Source: G020354785 sp964521285 (GTDB taxonomy: Bacteria; Bacteroidota; Bacteroidia; Bacteroidales; UBA10428). From it: DNA of 64,000 nucleotides. Shown here piece by piece: positions 61,000-64,000 of this stretch. A model generated the notes under the pieces. That model was not told the origin of the DNA. It worked only from the letters and a program-made list of their open reading frames with translations, and made no database searches. Position 1 is the stretch's first letter. Every line of letters begins with the position of its first letter. Position numbers and translations under genes: made by a program. Location: positions 1 through 64,000 of the forward strand of contig CAZFQS010000004.1 of the NCBI GenBank assembly GCA_964521285.1. Direction: 5' to 3'.

Positions 61000-62501
61000 A
61001 ATTTGGCTTTTTTATCTTCAACCCGTAATGTGATAAGGCCTGCAATGACCATCGATATACCACCCAGAACAAGCGCAAAAATAGCTTCCCCTTTAAACAA
61101 ATGACGTACAAGGGCTCCGAGTATGCTTGCTGCCAGTATTTGAGGTATGACAATAAAAAAGTTAAAAATCCCCATATAAACACCCATTTTATTCTGTGGT
61201 AATGACCCTGTGAGTATAGCATAGGGCATAGCCAGGATGCTTGCCCATGCAAACCCGATACCCAGTTCCGATATGAGCAGCATGTTCGGATTCTTAATAA
61301 AATAAAAAGATGCCAGTCCGATACCACCAAAGGTTAATGCAATAAGGTGTGTAATTTTTCGGTTGGTTAAACGGGCCAGCACAGGTAACAAAAATGCCAT
61401 TAATGCAGCAAAACCGTTATACACAGCCATTAAAACTCCTACCCAGTTTGCACCTTTGTTATAGGCCTCAGATACGGTATCAGAGGCTCCGAAAATATGT
61501 CTTGTCACTGCAGGAGTACTGTATATCCACATGGCAAAAAGTGCAAACCAGGAAAAGAATTGAACAAAGGCAAGCTGGCCCATAGTTTTGGGCATATGAA
61601 AGAGGTCCTCGATAATATTTACCAGTCCGTTTGTCCTTTTTTCCCTCATAAAGTTCCATGTAATGAACTGTATGATACCAAAAAATACAAATCCGAAAGA
61701 AAGGATAAGCAATTCCTTTTCCCAGTTCATCCTGATTAACAGCAAGGAAAGTACAAGTCCGGTTAGAATCCATATAAGGCTGTTTCTTAAATAGTTTATC
61801 TTTTTTGAATATCCCTGCTGAGAAGAACTGCCTTTTTGCGAATTATTTTCATTCTTGTTTTCAAATTTTGCCAGCTGCCCGGGAGAATACTCCTTGGTTG
61901 AAAATACTGTCCATACGACAGCAAGCAAAAATACTGTCGCTCCTATATAGAAACTGAATGTAACAGAATCAGCCTGTTTTCCCCCTGCCGGTTGATTTGA
62001 AACGCTAAACCATTCTGTCATCATCCAGGTCAGGGCTGAAGCAATAACTGCACCGGTACCTATAAAAAAGCTTTGCATGGCAAATCCTTTGGTACGCTGC
62101 TCATCAGGAAGCATATCTCCGACAAAAGCCCTGAAAGGTTCCATTGAAATATTTATTGAGGCATCCATAATCCACAGCATGCCGGCAGCAACCCATAAGC
62201 TTGGAGAATTCGGCATCATTATCAGCGCGCATGATGCAAGGATGGCACCTATCAGAAAATAGGGCCTCCTTCGGCCCAGCCTGTTCCATGTGTGATCACT
62301 CAAATACCCGATGACAGGTTGTACAAGCAATCCGGTTACAGGTGCAGCGACCCATAATATCGGTATACTTTCCACCGAGGCGCCAAGGGTCTGAAATATG
62401 CGGCTTACGTTTGCATTCTGAAGAGCAAATCCGAACTGTATTCCGAGAAAGCCGAATGACATATTCCAGATTTGCCAGAAAGACAGTTTTGGTTTTTTCA
62501 T
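60996..62501 (-). CDS. MFS maltose/sucrose-type transporter (SLC45-like)
   Basis: 501 aa, twelve membrane helices. The Phe-Trp-Gln-Ile-Trp-Asn-Met start, Gly-Phe-Ala-Leu-Gln-Asn-Ala-Asn, Gly-Tyr-Leu-Ser-Asp-x-Thr-Trp-Asn-Arg-Leu-Gly-Arg-Arg-Arg-Pro-Tyr, and Met-Glu-Pro-Phe-Arg-Ala-Phe-Val-Gly-Asp are the signature of bacterial relatives of sucrose/maltose symporters. First gene of the maltose operon (transporter, pgmB, GH65), and divergent from the GH35-like gene. Confidence 0.92.
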   Translation of the reverse strand: MKKPKLSFWQIWNMSFGFLGIQFGFALQNANVSRIFQTLGASVESIPILWVAAPVTGLLVQPVIGYLSDHTWNRLGRRRPYFLIGAILASCALIMMPNSPSLWVAAGMLWIMDASINISMEPFRAFVGDMLPDEQRTKGFAMQSFFIGTGAVIASALTWMMTEWFSVSNQPAGGKQADSVTFSFYIGATVFLLAVVWTVFSTKEYSPGQLAKFENKNENNSQKGSSSQQGYSKKINYLRNSLIWILTGLVLSLLLIRMNWEKELLILSFGFVFFGIIQFITWNFMREKRTNGLVNIIEDLFHMPKTMGQLAFVQFFSWFALFAMWIYSTPAVTRHIFGASDTVSEAYNKGANWVGVLMAVYNGFAALMAFLLPVLARLTNRKITHLIALTFGGIGLASFYFIKNPNMLLISELGIGFAWASILAMPYAILTGSLPQNKMGVYMGIFNFFIVIPQILAASILGALVRHLFKGEAIFALVLGGISMVIAGLITLRVEDKKAKL

Positions 62502-62596
62502 TTATTATCAGTCATTAATTTCAATAGTTTATAAATATAATAAGAAAGCTTAAGATTGCAATTATATAAGTTAAATCATAGAGATTTTCAATAATA

Positions 62597-62619
62597 AGCA
62601 AACATAATACTCATTTGCT
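62597..62619. promoter_or_regulatory. Small inverted repeat between divergent genes
   Basis: AGCAAA (62597-62602) and TTTGCT (62614-62619) form a 6-bp inverted repeat in the 187-bp region between the maltose transporter and the GH35-like gene. Position suits an operator; size and AT-richness make chance possible. Confidence 0.2.
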
Positions 62620-62688
62620 AATTGTTATGGAAAAGTTTAATTTTAGGTAGAGATCAATCTACAGAAAATTTTTAAAACAATAAAACTG

Positions 62689-64000
62689 ATGAAAAATACT
62701 ATTAATTTATTCCGGATTTTTTTGATCGTGTTTTTAGTGTTTGCAGTTTGTAGTTGTAGCCACAAAGAAAAACAGCCTTTAAATAAAGGAACACAAACCT
62801 ATTCAGAGCAAATTCCTTACCTGAAAAAGCAAGGCACTGCCACACAGCTTATCGTAGAAGGAAAGCCCTTCCTTCTGATTTCAGGAGAACTTCATAACTC
62901 GACTGCCGGAGGATTTAAGTCCATGAGACCAGTATGGAAGAGATTAGCTAAAAAAAACCTTAATTCTGTCATTGCTACGGTTTCATGGGAACTTATTGAA
63001 CCCATTGAGGGAAAATTTGATTTTTCCCTTGTGGACAGCATGATTTCGGGCGCCAGGGAAGCAAAGCTTAAGTTGGTTATAATCTGGTTTGCCAGTTGGA
63101 AAAATGCAGGTTCTGTTTATATTCCTTCCTGGGTGAAGAAAGATTATGAAAAATATCCCAGGGCCAGGGATGAGCATGGTAAACCACTGGAAATCTTATC
63201 TACCTTTGGAAAGGCTTCTGCCGAAGCAGATGCCAAAGCATTTACAGCGCTAATGAGACATATCAGGGAAGTAGATAGCGCGCAGCAAACTGTGGTGATG
63301 ATACAGGTTGAAAACGAGATGGGTGTACTTGATAATTTAGGGAAAACCCCGGGTAATGCGAGGAGGGATTTTAGTGAGCCGGCCAATAAAGCATACAACG
63401 GTCCTGTTCCCCAAAAATTGATGGATTATCTTGTTGAACATAAGGATGACCTGTTTCCCGAGCTTTACAAAGTATGGGCAAAAAATGGCTTTAAAACTTC
63501 CGGGTCATGGGAAGAGGTATTTGGAAAAAGCAAATTCAAACCTGATATAAAGGACTGGAAATTTTACTCTTATTATACCGAAGAACTTTTTATGGCATGG
63601 AATTATGCCAGGTATACTGAAAAAATTGCAGCAGCAGGTAAGAAAGAATATCCCCTACCCATGTTTGTGAATGCCTGGCTAAAACAACCTTTCAGCTACT
63701 GGCCGGGGAGGTATCCGTCGGGAGGTCCTTTACCACAAGTAATTGACGTATGGAGGGCAGCCGCCCCTTCGATTGATTTCATAGCCCCCGACATTTATAC
63801 AGATGAGTTTGCATGGGTATGTAAGGAATATACAAGAAGTGGTAATCCTTTGTTTATACCTGAGACACGGGGTGGGGAGACTGGCGCCGCAAGGGCATTT
63901 TATGTTTTCGGGGAATACGATGCAGGATGTTTTTCTCCATTTGGGATTGATAACCTTCGTCATGCTGAAAACGATCCCCTGGATGAAAGTTATGCCGTAT
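62689..64000 (+). CDS. GH35-like beta-galactosidase lipoprotein (C-terminus outside window)
   Basis: 437 codons seen, still open at the edge. Lipoprotein leader with Val-Cys-Ser-Cys. Barrel start Gly-Lys-Pro-Phe-Leu-Leu-Ile-Ser-Gly-Glu-Leu-His-Asn; acid/base Glu in Ile-Gln-Val-Glu-Asn-Glu-Met-Gly; nucleophile Glu in Phe-Ile-Pro-Glu-Thr-Arg-Gly-Gly. The Val-Ser-Trp-Glu-Leu-Ile-Glu-Pro and Ile-Trp-Phe-Ala-Ser-Trp-Lys-Asn pieces match the GH35 subgroup that carries a DUF5597 C-terminal domain. Exo-beta-galactosidase activity is likely. Confidence 0.88.
   Translation, partial: MKNTINLFRIFLIVFLVFAVCSCSHKEKQPLNKGTQTYSEQIPYLKKQGTATQLIVEGKPFLLISGELHNSTAGGFKSMRPVWKRLAKKNLNSVIATVSWELIEPIEGKFDFSLVDSMISGAREAKLKLVIIWFASWKNAGSVYIPSWVKKDYEKYPRARDEHGKPLEILSTFGKASAEADAKAFTALMRHIREVDSAQQTVVMIQVENEMGVLDNLGKTPGNARRDFSEPANKAYNGPVPQKLMDYLVEHKDDLFPELYKVWAKNGFKTSGSWEEVFGKSKFKPDIKDWKFYSYYTEELFMAWNYARYTEKIAAAGKKEYPLPMFVNAWLKQPFSYWPGRYPSGGPLPQVIDVWRAAAPSIDFIAPDIYTDEFAWVCKEYTRSGNPLFIPETRGGETGAARAFYVFGEYDAGCFSPFGIDNLRHAENDPLDESYAV

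Noticed and set aside
1..64000. tRNA, rRNA, CRISPR arrays, transposases, phage genes
   Set aside because: Looked for by eye in every intergenic region; none found. The tandem repeats seen are too short and spacerless for CRISPR.

Overview
The window reads as a chromosome segment of an anaerobic or facultatively anaerobic Bacteroidota (Bacteroidales/Marinilabiliales-like). The grounds are type IX secretion C-terminal domains on secreted proteins, a TonB-dependent receptor with a DUF4249 partner, many lipoproteins, low-to-moderate GC, very weak ribosome binding sites, and oxygen-sensitive enzymes (radical SAM proteins, an anaerobic sulfatase maturase, citrate-lyase-type enzymes). No tRNA, rRNA, CRISPR array, transposase or phage gene was seen.

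Layout. 1-3.2 kb: secreted proteins, including a leucine-rich-repeat protein, and one broken gene fragment. 3.2-21.8 kb: one long, tightly packed, plus-strand amino-acid catabolism cluster. It holds a complete histidine-to-glutamate route (hutH, hutU, hutI, ftcD), followed by a fused CitD-CitE protein, CitF, an isocitrate/homoisocitrate dehydrogenase, an HD-domain protein, two fused aconitase/homoaconitase-type hydratases, an ALDH7-type dehydrogenase and both saccharopine-pathway enzymes. 21.9-38 kb: mixed accessory and housekeeping genes (GH51 arabinofuranosidase, MscS channel, PurF-like protein, blue-copper protein, exported radical SAM enzyme, TonB receptor, aldo/keto reductase), with several palindromic repeats between them. 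38-64 kb: carbohydrate region with GH115 plus a URO-D-family protein; a GPH symporter with GH94 and GH130 phosphorylases; two sulfatases with their maturase; a B12-type radical SAM gene pair; a maltose module (MFS transporter, beta-phosphoglucomutase, GH65, GH13); and the start of a GH35-like beta-galactosidase.

Main hypothesis. Read from its 3' end, the cluster spells a lysine-degrading pathway: lysine to saccharopine to aminoadipate semialdehyde to 2-aminoadipate, then (after a transaminase not in the window) 2-oxoadipate, reductive carboxylation to homoisocitrate, two hydratase half-reactions to homocitrate, and cleavage by a citrate-lyase homologue to acetate and 2-oxoglutarate. This would be the fungal/Thermus alpha-aminoadipate lysine-synthesis route run backwards, with a homocitrate lyase replacing homocitrate synthase. 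The bookkeeping is redox-neutral: lysine + CO2 + 2-oxoglutarate gives 2 glutamate + acetate. With the hut genes, the operon would turn histidine and lysine into glutamate. The main rival reading is a conventional glutamate -> 2-oxoglutarate -> isocitrate -> citrate -> acetate + oxaloacetate branch; substrate assays would decide.

Limits: all assignments come from reading motifs and comparing with remembered family sequences, with no database search. Substrate specificities of the glycoside phosphorylases, sulfatases and hydratases are not determined by sequence inspection alone.
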